Source: Butyrivibrio sp. MC2021 (lineage in GTDB: Bacteria > Bacillota > Clostridia > Lachnospirales > Lachnospiraceae). Taken from it: DNA of 64,000 nt. Both the position numbers and the translations under genes were made by a program. Below are positions 52,175 to 59,772 of this stretch, in pieces; the stretch's first letter is position 1; every line of letters starts with the position of its first letter. The stretch covers positions 124,001 through 188,000 of the forward strand of contig NZ_JHXX01000003.1 of assembly GCF_000621605.1 (NCBI RefSeq), written 5' to 3'. The notes under the pieces were generated by a model. The model had not been told where the DNA came from. It saw only the letters and a list, made by a program, of their open reading frames with translations, and did no database searches.

Positions 52175-54112
52175 AGAGTAGGAGGCGGTGACTAACCGCC
52201 GTCCTCTCACAGCACCGTACGTACCGTTCGGTATACGGCGCTTTCAATAGTTGATGTGCACAGACTGATAAGCCGTGGCTAAATCAAAGAAGCCACTGTT
52301 TATCAGTCTTTCTTTTGACATTGCTCTTTTTACGGTTGTTAGATTTGCATTAAACCAATGTCCTCTGCGACTATTAGCCGCCATGTGCGCATAGTATTCT
52401 GGAATTCCCATTTTGATAAGATTCCTCATCTTGGTTTTGGGTCTCTTCCATTGTTTCCATATACACATACGAATTCTGCGATAGAGCCATCCATTGATGT
52501 CGTCGATGTTATTCTTCATGCTTGCTATTCCGTAATAGTTAAGCCACCCTCTCGCATATACCTTGATTTCCTCAAGACTTGGCTTGATGGACTGCACAGA
52601 CTTACGGGAAGATAAATCTTTCAGCTTTGACTTGAACTTCTTCCATGACTTTGGATGAACCCTGACATAAATACCACTTGCGTTCCTTCCCAATGCAAAG
52701 CCAAGGAATTTAAAATTTCGGATAGCAAACACATTGACAGTACGACTTTTCTCCCGATTAACCGTTAGCTTCAGTTTCTCTTCGAGATATTTAGTACTAC
52801 TTTCCAAGAGTCTCTCTGATGCTCTTTTGCTTTTCGCAAGAAGAACGATGTCATCTGCATATCTTATACAGGGCACACCTCTTTTCAGAAACTCTTGGTC
52901 GAACTCATTGAGGTAGATATTCGCAAGAAGTGGAGATAAATTCCCCCCTTGCGGTGAACCTTCTTCTGTATCAATGTCCACTCCGTTTTCCATTACCCCA
53001 CTTTTCAGATAGCGCTTTATTAGTTGAACTACACGTTCATCCTTCACATTCCTTCTGAGGAGATTGATAAGGATTTCATGATTCAAGGTATCGAAATACT
53101 TTGATAAGTCCAAGACTACCGCAAAAGTGTAACCTTGTTCTGCATATTCCTTCACCTTCTGTATAGCATCCTTTGCGCTTCTGTTTGGACGATAGCCGTA
53201 GCTTCCGTCCGCAAACAATGGTTCATAGATGGGCACTAACTGTTGAGTTATTGCCTGTTGGAGTGTGCGGTCTATCACAGTGGGTATGCCAAGCTTGCGC
53301 ACACCACCATCTGGTTTTGGAATCTCAACTCGCCTGACTGGCGATGGGGTATACTTGCCGCGGTATATGCGGTCAGTTAACTCCTGTTGATGTTCCTTAA
53401 GGTACGGAAGTGCCTCTTCAATGGTCATACCATCAATACCTGGCGCTCCCTTGTTTGCCTTAACTCTTTTGTACGCTCTGTTAAAATTGTCCTTATACAG
53501 TATCGCTTCCAAGAGCTTCGGCTGTGCACTGTCTCTTTCTTTCCATATCCGATTGAATGACCTAAGCGCTTTCGCATACCCTTCGTGTTCCGCACTATCT
53601 CTTTGCGAACAGCCATTATTATCTATGTTTTCTGCCATTAGCGGTCATTCCTCCTTTCTCGGTCATACTTAAGACTCCTACTGATTCGGTCCTTTGGTTA
53701 GCATGTCCATGTTTCCATGTCCATATCCCTACTATGACCTCTGCTGACTTCTGCATGTTCAGCACCGTCTCGTTTCCTTGTACGGTGGTTACTCCTTTCA
53801 GAGCATTTCACACAGACCTCCCTAGGTACCACACGTTTCTTCCTCTCCATCCATCTGTCTCATTTATTACGCATGATTCCGTGTAGTTATTGGGCTTCGA
53901 CTTGTGATGCAGCCTTACCCTCATGCATAACCTCGTATGAGATTTCTGTACGTCAGACCAGAGATTTGCCCGTGGGTTAGTATGTTCCCCACATCCAGCT
54001 TCCTTCAGATTCCGCCTCGCGGCGGACACCCTTGCTTTCGACTATATCCTTCCCACTACCGGGCGGATTCGGGACTTTAACCCGCTAGAAACGTGCGCCG
54101 CTAGGCGCACAC
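52175..54112 (-). mobile_element. Group II intron, bacterial class C (IIC), about 1.94 kb
   Basis: The 5' end reads GTGTGCGCCTAGCGGCGCAC on the minus strand and follows a terminator hairpin directly, the known target of class-C introns. The ribozyme core (53640-54112) shows segments such as AGTCGAAAGCAAGGGTGTCC and AGTCAGCAGAGGTCATAGTA. The reverse-transcriptase gene sits in domain IV. A domain V-like hairpin (GCGCCGTATACCGAACGGTA, then CGTACGGTGC, about 52210-52242) and a domain VI hairpin (GGCGGTTAGTCACCGCC) lead to a CCTACTCTAT 3' end. Ends are accurate to a few bases. Confidence 0.85.
52244..53638 (-). CDS. ltrA: Group II intron reverse transcriptase/maturase
   Basis: The 464-residue protein starts at 53638 behind AAAGGAGG (11-nt spacing). 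It shows the class-C maturase pattern: FNRAYKRVKANKGAPGIDGM, PVRRVEIPKPDGGVRKLGIP followed by TVIDRTLQQAI, YGYRPNRSAKDAI, VLDLSKYFDTLNHEIL, EGSPQGGNLSPLLANIYLNE and the catalytic CIRYADDIVLL. Domain X/GIIM follows (YARGWLNYYGIASMKNNIDD, INGWLYRRIRMCIWKQWKR). No HNH endonuclease domain, as usual for class C. All catalytic residues are present, so splicing and mobility may be active. Confidence 0.95.
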   Translation of the reverse strand: MAENIDNNGCSQRDSAEHEGYAKALRSFNRIWKERDSAQPKLLEAILYKDNFNRAYKRVKANKGAPGIDGMTIEEALPYLKEHQQELTDRIYRGKYTPSPVRRVEIPKPDGGVRKLGIPTVIDRTLQQAITQQLVPIYEPLFADGSYGYRPNRSAKDAIQKVKEYAEQGYTFAVVLDLSKYFDTLNHEILINLLRRNVKDERVVQLIKRYLKSGVMENGVDIDTEEGSPQGGNLSPLLANIYLNEFDQEFLKRGVPCIRYADDIVLLAKSKRASERLLESSTKYLEEKLKLTVNREKSRTVNVFAIRNFKFLGFALGRNASGIYVRVHPKSWKKFKSKLKDLSSRKSVQSIKPSLEEIKVYARGWLNYYGIASMKNNIDDINGWLYRRIRMCIWKQWKRPKTKMRNLIKMGIPEYYAHMAANSRRGHWFNANLTTVKRAMSKERLINSGFFDLATAYQSVHINY

Positions 54113-54114
54113 CG

Positions 54115-54148
54115 AAAAAAGAGCCCCGGTAAACCGGAGCTCTTTTTG
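54115..54148 (-). terminator. Terminator of flagellin gene 1, intron target
   Basis: On the minus strand AAAGAGCTCCGGTTTACCGG followed by GGCTCTTTTTTC: a strong GC stem with T-run about 50 nt after the flagellin stop. The intron begins within 3 nt of the T-run. Confidence 0.9.
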
Positions 54149-54199
54149 GGTAGTTGCAATGTTTTCAACAGACGTTTTATAAACAAAGCTTTACAAATA

Positions 54200-55024
54200 T
54201 TATCCGAGAAGTGAAAGAACACCCTGATTGGACTGATTAGCCTGTGCCAGCATGGACTGACCAGCCTGTGCAAGGATGTTGTTATTTGAAAACTTAACCA
54301 TCTCGGTAGCCATATCTGTATCACGAATAAGTGACTCAGCTGCCTGTGTATTCTCTGTTACGTTATCAAGGTTCTTGATGGTATGCTCAAGTCTGTTCTG
54401 AATAGCACCAAGATCAGATCTCTGAGATGAAACACTCTCAAGAGCCTTCTTAATGTTACTCATAGCTTCTTTAGCCTTACCATGATCAGAAACTTTGATA
54501 TTATCTGTACCAACACCGATTGAGGATGCAGCCATCTTACTGATGCTTACAGTAATCTGGTTCTCGTCATCAGTCTCAGAACCAACCTGAAGTTTCTTGT
54601 CATTGAAGGTACCATCAAGGAGCTTCTGATTATTGAACTCAGTTGCAGCCTTTGTACGATCGATTTCAGTTGAAAGAGCATTCATTTCAGACTGAATATA
54701 GTTACGATCTGTTGTCTGCAATGTGTCGTTAGCTGCCTTAGTAGCCAGCTCATTCATTCTCTGAAGCATCTCATGAACTTCGTTCAGAGCACCTTCAGCT
54801 GTCTGTACTGCAGAAATACCATCCTGAGCGTTAGCAGAAGCCTGTGTAAGACCTCTTACCTGACGTCTCATCTTTTCAGAAATTGCAAGACCTGCTGCAT
54901 CATCTGCTGCTCTGTTGATCTTGTAACCGGATGACAGTTTCTCGCTTGACTTTGCCTGGATACCAGTTGTGATACCAAGCTGTCTGTTTGAATTCATCGC
55001 TGTAATGTTGTGTTGTACTACCAT
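54200..55024 (-). CDS. fliC: Flagellin 1 (274 aa)
   Basis: ATG at 55024 with AAGGAGG and 8-nt spacing. Conserved D0/D1 N-terminus (MVVQHNITAMNSNRQLGITT, SSGYKINRAADDAAGLAISE, MRRQVRGLTQASANAQDGIS) and C-terminus (SQRSDLGAIQNRLEHTIKNL, SMLAQANQSNQGVLSLLG). The middle part (about residues 140-200) is short and lacks an outer domain, as in many clostridial flagellins; it contains several Ser/Thr, the usual sites of O-linked nonulosonates. Exported by the flagellar type III system without a signal peptide. Own sigma-28 promoter at 55137-55163. It differs from flagellin 2 mainly in the central region. Confidence 0.95.
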   Translation of the reverse strand: MVVQHNITAMNSNRQLGITTGIQAKSSEKLSSGYKINRAADDAAGLAISEKMRRQVRGLTQASANAQDGISAVQTAEGALNEVHEMLQRMNELATKAANDTLQTTDRNYIQSEMNALSTEIDRTKAATEFNNQKLLDGTFNDKKLQVGSETDDENQITVSISKMAASSIGVGTDNIKVSDHGKAKEAMSNIKKALESVSSQRSDLGAIQNRLEHTIKNLDNVTENTQAAESLIRDTDMATEMVKFSNNNILAQAGQSMLAQANQSNQGVLSLLG

Positions 55025-55136
55025 AATTTTATCCTCCTTGATTTGTACGGCTGCGTCCTTGCAGCTCGTTTTGTTTAATTTTTGAAATGATTACCAGTGC
55101 TGGTCTAATAACCATTCCTTGTTCTTTACACCTTTA

Positions 55137-55163
55137 TTATCGTCCATAATTCTAAAAACTTTA
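55137..55163 (-). promoter_or_regulatory. Sigma-28 (SigD/FliA) promoter of flagellin 1
   Basis: On the minus strand TAAAGTTT (55163-55156), 11 nt, GACGATAA (55144-55137): near-perfect match to the Gram-positive sigma-D consensus TAAA-N15-GCCGATAA, about 110 nt upstream of the ATG. Confidence 0.88.
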
Positions 55164-55208
55164 CCCCTATTTTTAAAAATATATTATAAATTTTCCCTAA
55201 ACAAATTG

Positions 55209-55237
55209 AAGGGCCTGACCAAATTGGCCAAGCCCTG
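55209..55237 (-). terminator. Terminator of flagellin gene 2
   Basis: On the minus strand AGGGCTTGGCCAAT then TTGGTCAGGCCCTTCAATTTG: an imperfect GC stem with a T-rich tail, about 20 nt after the stop at 55256. Confidence 0.65.
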
Positions 55238-55255
55238 TAAACCATCTTATCTGTA

Positions 55256-56131
55256 TTACTGAAGAAGTGAAAGAACACCCTGATTTGTCTGATTGGCCTG
55301 AGCCAGCATCGACTGGCCGGCCTGCATGAGGATGTTGTTATTGGAATATCTGACCATCTCCTCTGCCATATCCGTATCACGAATCTGTGATTCAGCGGAC
55401 TGTGTATTCTCTACTACGTTATCCAGATTCTTAATTGTATGTTCCAGTCTGTTCTGGATGGCACCGAGATCTGATCGCTGTTTTGATATTGATATAAGCG
55501 CATTCTTTATACTCTCAATAGAATTCTTAGCATTGTCATGGCTCATTACATTTATCTGATTACCATTATTAGCGCTTGGATCTACAGGATCATCTTTTGT
55601 CGCGGTATGTGTTGCTGCTACACCGATACTGTCAGCGCTAAGCTCCACAATATCAATTACTATCTGATTCTCACCGGCTGTTTCTGATCCAACCTGTAGA
55701 TATTTACCTGTAAATGTACCGTTAAGAAGATGCTGGTTATTAAATTCAGTTGACTCGGCAGTTCTGGTAATCTCACTTGCAAGAGCTGCAACTTCAGCCT
55801 GGATGTACTGTCTGTCTGTTGTCTGAAGAGTATCATTCGCTGCCTTAACTGCCAGTTCGTTCATTCTCTGAAGCATATCATGAACTTCATTAAGAGCTCC
55901 CTCAGCTGTCTGTACTACTGAGATACCGTCTTGAGCGTTGGCTGAAGCCTGTGTTAGACCTCTTACCTGACGTCTCATTTTTTCGGAAATCGCAAGACCT
56001 GCTGCATCATCTGCTGCTCTGTTGATCTTGTAACCGGATGAAAGCTTCTCACTGGCCTTAGCCTGAGTATTCGTAGTAATACCAAGCTGTCTGTTAGAGT
56101 TCATTGCGGTGATATTGTGTTGAACTACCAT
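55256..56131 (-). CDS. fliC: Flagellin 2 (291 aa)
   Basis: Start ATG at 56131 (MVVQHNITAMNSNRQLGITT) with GGAGG 8 nt upstream; a longer frame to 56146 includes the ribosome site. N- and C-terminal polymerisation domains are nearly identical to flagellin 1 (SMLAQANQTNQGVLSLLQ at the end). The central segment (about residues 145-215) is 17 residues longer and has its own sequence (SIGVAATHTATKDDPVDPSA), so surface-exposed Ser/Thr positions differ between the two filaments. Own sigma-28 promoter, so the two genes can be expressed separately. Confidence 0.95.
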   Translation of the reverse strand: MVVQHNITAMNSNRQLGITTNTQAKASEKLSSGYKINRAADDAAGLAISEKMRRQVRGLTQASANAQDGISVVQTAEGALNEVHDMLQRMNELAVKAANDTLQTTDRQYIQAEVAALASEITRTAESTEFNNQHLLNGTFTGKYLQVGSETAGENQIVIDIVELSADSIGVAATHTATKDDPVDPSANNGNQINVMSHDNAKNSIESIKNALISISKQRSDLGAIQNRLEHTIKNLDNVVENTQSAESQIRDTDMAEEMVRYSNNNILMQAGQSMLAQANQTNQGVLSLLQ

Positions 56132-56246
56132 ATTATTATCCTCCATGAAGGGGGCCCGCTTCCCTGCTGCCTTTCCATTTTAATTTAATGTGCAGACCTA
56201 ATGCGGAGTCCCTTCCATGGCTGCTTTGGTTTTCTTTTCACTAATA

Positions 56247-56273
56247 ATATCGTCGATATTTTCGCCAACTTAA
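56247..56273 (-). promoter_or_regulatory. Sigma-28 promoter of flagellin 2
   Basis: On the minus strand TTAA (56273-56270), 15 nt, GACGATAT (56254-56247). Slightly weaker match than the promoter of flagellin 1; about 115 nt upstream of the ATG. Confidence 0.78.
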
Positions 56274-56421
56274 CCCTTTATGAATCATTTTTTCTATTTT
56301 TTTCGAATTTTTGAAACTTTTTCTTCTTTTTTTCATTTTACTATAAAGTTTTGAAAAAAACATCCGATATATGATTTCTTTTTACCAACACTCCTGTCGC
56401 ATGCCCGTTATTTATTGTTTG

Positions 56422-56437
56422 TTTTATAGTGTATAAT
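56422..56437 (+). promoter_or_regulatory. TTTTATAGTGTATAAT motif with TATAAT box
   Basis: Same 16 bases as at 46972-46987, 38 nt upstream of the radical SAM start at 56476. It faces away from flagellin 2, whose promoter lies about 150 nt away. The remaining gap sequence is A/T-rich without a gene. Confidence 0.5.
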
Positions 56438-56475
56438 ATTATTGGAATATTTCTTTGCACTACGAGGTAATCAAA

Positions 56476-57630
56476 ATGATCAATGCCATAGTTTTTGGAC
56501 AAAATATCTACAGCCAGTATTTATGTAAGTTTATTGAAAACGGATACAACAAAATATCAAAAGAATTTGGAAAAGAACCCATAAATATAATAGCCTATTG
56601 GAATGTATCCCACTCAGACCCTTTACCGGAGGATGGCATTGCATCAATAGATAACAATAAAGCCAAAGAAATGATTGAAACCGGGCAAGCTGACATTCTA
56701 CTGATTGCCTCTCAGAACTATGCCGGCCAGCAGGACTTTCTTTCAAAGTTTTTTTCTATTGGGATCAATCTGGAGAATACCTATATTGTTGACCTTGAAA
56801 GCGAATTTAGCACACCAAAGTCTATAGTAGATGCCCTTATTCCGTATTACTCCTGCAGGAGACTTCCATATCTGGAGTTTCATATAGCAGACCATTGTAA
56901 TCTGAACTGCGCCAATTGCGAGCATTATTCAGGCTTGGTAAAAACGCCTGTCTTTCCGGATTTTGAAAAGTTTTCCCAGGATCTGAACAGGCTTAAGCTC
57001 TTCTTTGATGAAATATCAATCATCAGAATTCTTGGGGGCGAACCACTGCTCAACCCTGAAATAGAAGATTACATCAAGTTGGTAAGTTCAGTTTACCCAA
57101 ATGCTATGATACATATAGTAACAAACGCTTTGTTACTTCAAAAAATGCCCGATTCATTCTTTGATACATTAAAAAATTGTCATGACGGTTCAGGCATTTG
57201 GATCTCATTATATCCTGTTATGAGCGACAAAATCGATGACCTGAAAAGCTTCCTGAATGAAAAAGGAGTTGCTTACGGAATATCCGATATAAACTCAACC
57301 TTCAGAAAGCAGCAAAAGCTTGAGAGAAGCGATGACGAATCCCTAATTAAAAAATTCAACACCTGCTTCCAAAAGGGCTGCGTAAACCTATACAACGGAA
57401 AAATAGCCGCTTGTTTCCTGCCTTTTACGACAAAATATTTCAATCAGTATTTTAACGAGTCTTTACCTGAGGATGGTGCTGTTGACCTATATGAGGAGGG
57501 ACTTACTACCGAAATTATCAGGCAGCGGATCAGTAAGCCCTTTGAACGATGCAGATACTGTGCAGAACCGGTAGACGGTCCCTGGCATACAATTCACAAT
57601 CCAAGTACTCTTGATGATTGGGTTCTCTAA
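56476..57630 (+). CDS. Radical SAM/SPASM protein with N-terminal nucleotide-binding-like domain
   Basis: Start ATG at 56476 (MINAIVFGQNIYSQYLCKFI) with GAGG 8 nt upstream. Residues 1-135 resemble a Rossmann-type segment (AIVFGQNIYSQYLCKFI, ADILLIASQNYAGQ) as found ahead of sugar-acting enzymes. Residues about 138-384 are a radical SAM domain: FHIADHCNLNCANCEHYSGL (CX3CX2C), ISIIRILGGEPLLNPEIEDY, IVTNALLLQ, then cysteines in FNTCFQKGCVNLYNGKIAAC and CRYCAEP for an auxiliary cluster. It shares the catalytic half with 40309-41490, but its N-terminal domain is unrelated. It starts a two-gene operon with a CgeB-like transferase 27 nt downstream. Confidence 0.8.
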   Translation: MINAIVFGQNIYSQYLCKFIENGYNKISKEFGKEPINIIAYWNVSHSDPLPEDGIASIDNNKAKEMIETGQADILLIASQNYAGQQDFLSKFFSIGINLENTYIVDLESEFSTPKSIVDALIPYYSCRRLPYLEFHIADHCNLNCANCEHYSGLVKTPVFPDFEKFSQDLNRLKLFFDEISIIRILGGEPLLNPEIEDYIKLVSSVYPNAMIHIVTNALLLQKMPDSFFDTLKNCHDGSGIWISLYPVMSDKIDDLKSFLNEKGVAYGISDINSTFRKQQKLERSDDESLIKKFNTCFQKGCVNLYNGKIAACFLPFTTKYFNQYFNESLPEDGAVDLYEEGLTTEIIRQRISKPFERCRYCAEPVDGPWHTIHNPSTLDDWVL

Positions 57631-57657
57631 TACATTTTTTATAAAAGGACAAATAAT

Positions 57658-58854
57658 ATGAGCAAAGAGATTCGTAGAATAGTGATGTTTCACACAATTA
57701 CAATATGCAATAATACCTTGAACCTTTTTTCTGACAAAGTTGCAGCTTGTTTGAGAAAAAAGGGAATAGATGTTGGATTTATCAATCTCAATGCTCAGGG
57801 CACAGAACTTGCTGATGAATATGTACGGGAAATAAATAAGGGCTTCGATGCCGCTTTAGCATTTAATTCTTCAGGCCAGCACGAAACCTCCATGCAGGAA
57901 GACAATGTATTTGAATATATGCATGTTCCTTTTTTTAACTGGATACTTGATCACCCCTGTGAACATATAGCTGATATCCAAAGCAACATGAAGAATTACC
58001 ATATTATCTGCTTAGACAGAGATCATGTCTCCTATATAAAAAGATATTTTCCCAATATCGCAGGAGTTCATTTTCTCCCTTTAGGCGGTGATCTGGCTTC
58101 AGATGATATTGATTATTCGAAAGAAGCTTTCAGAAACAGAAAATATGACATTTCATTTACAGGAAGCTGCTTTTCCCTGGAGAGACTAGGCTCAATAATA
58201 GGGAATCTTCCCGAAGAGCTCCGGGTTGCCTCAGTAGATATGATCGAGGCAATGTGTGATGACAGATCTTTGAACAACGAACAAGCATTCAGATATGCAT
58301 TGCAGAAGAATAATATAGCTTTTGATGATTCACTCTTTCTTAAGTATTCAAAAATTACCGCCAAAACTAACCCCTTTGTCAGATCTTACATTCGTAGCGA
58401 GGTTATTCAGTATTTGGCAGCATCAGGTGTAAAAATGCACTTATTCGGGGATGGATGGGATGACCTTGAAGACCTTGGAAATATCGTTCTTCATGGAAGT
58501 GTTCCATATCTTGAAGCGGTGCAATGTGCTTCAGATTCCAGAATATCCTTCAACATTATGCCATTGTTTAAAGATGGCCTCCACGACAGAATCCCGACAG
58601 CCATGCTAAATGGGTCCGCAGTTGTAACCGACGGAAGCAAATATATAAATGAAATCTTCATATCAGAGGGATCTGAAAAAGAGCTGTTCCTCTACGACAT
58701 AGGCCATCCGGAATCTATAGCAAATGTCCTGATAAATGCTCTGGAAGACATGGATTCATTATATGATGTAGCTCAGCGAGGACGAAAAAAGGCTGAGCAG
58801 TCCCTCACCTGGGATTCCAGAATTGATGAGCTGATCAATATTCTAAGAGGATAG
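57658..58854 (+). CDS. CgeB-like glycosyltransferase (subtype 2)
   Basis: ATG at 57658 with AAAGGA 8 nt upstream. The 398-residue paralogue of 25339-26535 shares GFDAALAFNSSGQHETSMQE, VPFFNWILDHPCEHIADI, YHIICLDRDHVSYIKRYF, HFLPLGGD, MHLFGDGWDDLEDLGNIVLH, FNIMPLFKDGLHDRIPTAML and GSAVVTDGSKYI. The conserved RDHV and HDRIPTxML blocks are characteristic of this subtype and absent from the DUF3880 group. It is probably co-transcribed with the radical SAM gene, so its sugar may be the product of that enzyme. Confidence 0.8.
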   Translation: MSKEIRRIVMFHTITICNNTLNLFSDKVAACLRKKGIDVGFINLNAQGTELADEYVREINKGFDAALAFNSSGQHETSMQEDNVFEYMHVPFFNWILDHPCEHIADIQSNMKNYHIICLDRDHVSYIKRYFPNIAGVHFLPLGGDLASDDIDYSKEAFRNRKYDISFTGSCFSLERLGSIIGNLPEELRVASVDMIEAMCDDRSLNNEQAFRYALQKNNIAFDDSLFLKYSKITAKTNPFVRSYIRSEVIQYLAASGVKMHLFGDGWDDLEDLGNIVLHGSVPYLEAVQCASDSRISFNIMPLFKDGLHDRIPTAMLNGSAVVTDGSKYINEIFISEGSEKELFLYDIGHPESIANVLINALEDMDSLYDVAQRGRKKAEQSLTWDSRIDELINILRG

Positions 58855-58864
58855 GGAATTATTT

Positions 58865-59752
58865 TCAGGAAACATAATCAGTATAGGGCCTGTCGGGATC
58901 AGTAAACTCTATATCGTGTCCGATAGTAACAACCGGAACACTATAGTTCCCGTAGTGCGCCGTCAGTACCTCTTCATATCCGACCGGGGCCGGAACCATA
59001 ATAGTCTCAAAGGGCAATAAAACAGTACTTGCAAACCATTCCTTCTTCATAGGTGCATGCCGATATATATTTGAAAAAGTGTGAATCGTATCAAACTTTG
59101 GATATGCGTCCAAAAGAATTCCTTCAAACAATCTCAGTCTGTCCTCATAGGGGAGCCCTAAGATATCTATAATTGTGTCCATTCCGGCCACAGGCATTTT
59201 CCCGGCGATCATATCCTCTATTATCGTCTTTGGAGAAGCTGCTGCCATCCATAACTCCATGGCTATTTTAATAATGTCAGGAACTTCTTTTACCGGAAAC
59301 TCTGCCGGAGCAGGGTCCAAGGGAAAAGCATCAATAAATACCCCCTGATGATGCTCGGGCCCGGCATTGCAGTCCTTGGGAATCATGGTGGTTCTGTCAT
59401 CAATTATTCTTGTAAACATGGTTACTCTGTTATCAAAGTGATCAGTGTAATAGTTCTGGACAAAATAAGGAGACTTGAACCAGCTTGGTGCAAGCTCTAT
59501 GAAGCGCATATAATCAGGTCTTGTCATGGTAACATCAATGTCGTCGTCCCAAGGAATAAAGCCTTTGTGCCTGACTGCGCCAAGAAGGGTTCCGTAGTCC
59601 GCATAATATGTGATGTTGTTTTCCTTACAAAACTCATCAAGAAGACACAGAAGATTCATTTCGACTTTCCAAAGCCTTTTTCTCTTTGAATCCACCAGAA
59701 AATCCCATCTTATCTCTTCCTCAAGGTTGAAGTTATCAAGATTACCGTTCAT
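58865..59752 (-). CDS. LicD-family phosphotransferase
   Basis: ATG at 59752 behind AGGAGG. The 295-residue protein has the LicD/FKRP nucleotidyl-type core: MNLLCLLDEFCKENNITYYA, DYGTLLGAVRHKGFIPWDDD followed by IDVTMTRPDYMRF (the metal-binding D-D-D cluster, residues about 52-80), and FVQNYYTDHFDNRVTMFTRI. LicD proteins transfer phosphocholine from CDP-choline, and relatives transfer other phospho-alcohols to sugars. Together with the two CDP-glycerol-type transferases and the TagD-like enzyme, it points to phosphodiester-linked substituents. Separated from the multidomain gene upstream by 20 nt. Confidence 0.82.
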   Translation of the reverse strand: MNGNLDNFNLEEEIRWDFLVDSKRKRLWKVEMNLLCLLDEFCKENNITYYADYGTLLGAVRHKGFIPWDDDIDVTMTRPDYMRFIELAPSWFKSPYFVQNYYTDHFDNRVTMFTRIIDDRTTMIPKDCNAGPEHHQGVFIDAFPLDPAPAEFPVKEVPDIIKIAMELWMAAASPKTIIEDMIAGKMPVAGMDTIIDILGLPYEDRLRLFEGILLDAYPKFDTIHTFSNIYRHAPMKKEWFASTVLLPFETIMVPAPVGYEEVLTAHYGNYSVPVVTIGHDIEFTDPDRPYTDYVS

Positions 59753-59772
59753 AATCCCTCCTGATCATCCGC

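Noticed and set aside
54085..55380. Open frames overlapping the flagellin 3' ends (IQIWLPRW..., IRIWQRRW...)
   Set aside because: Frame-shifted readings of conserved flagellin C-termini.
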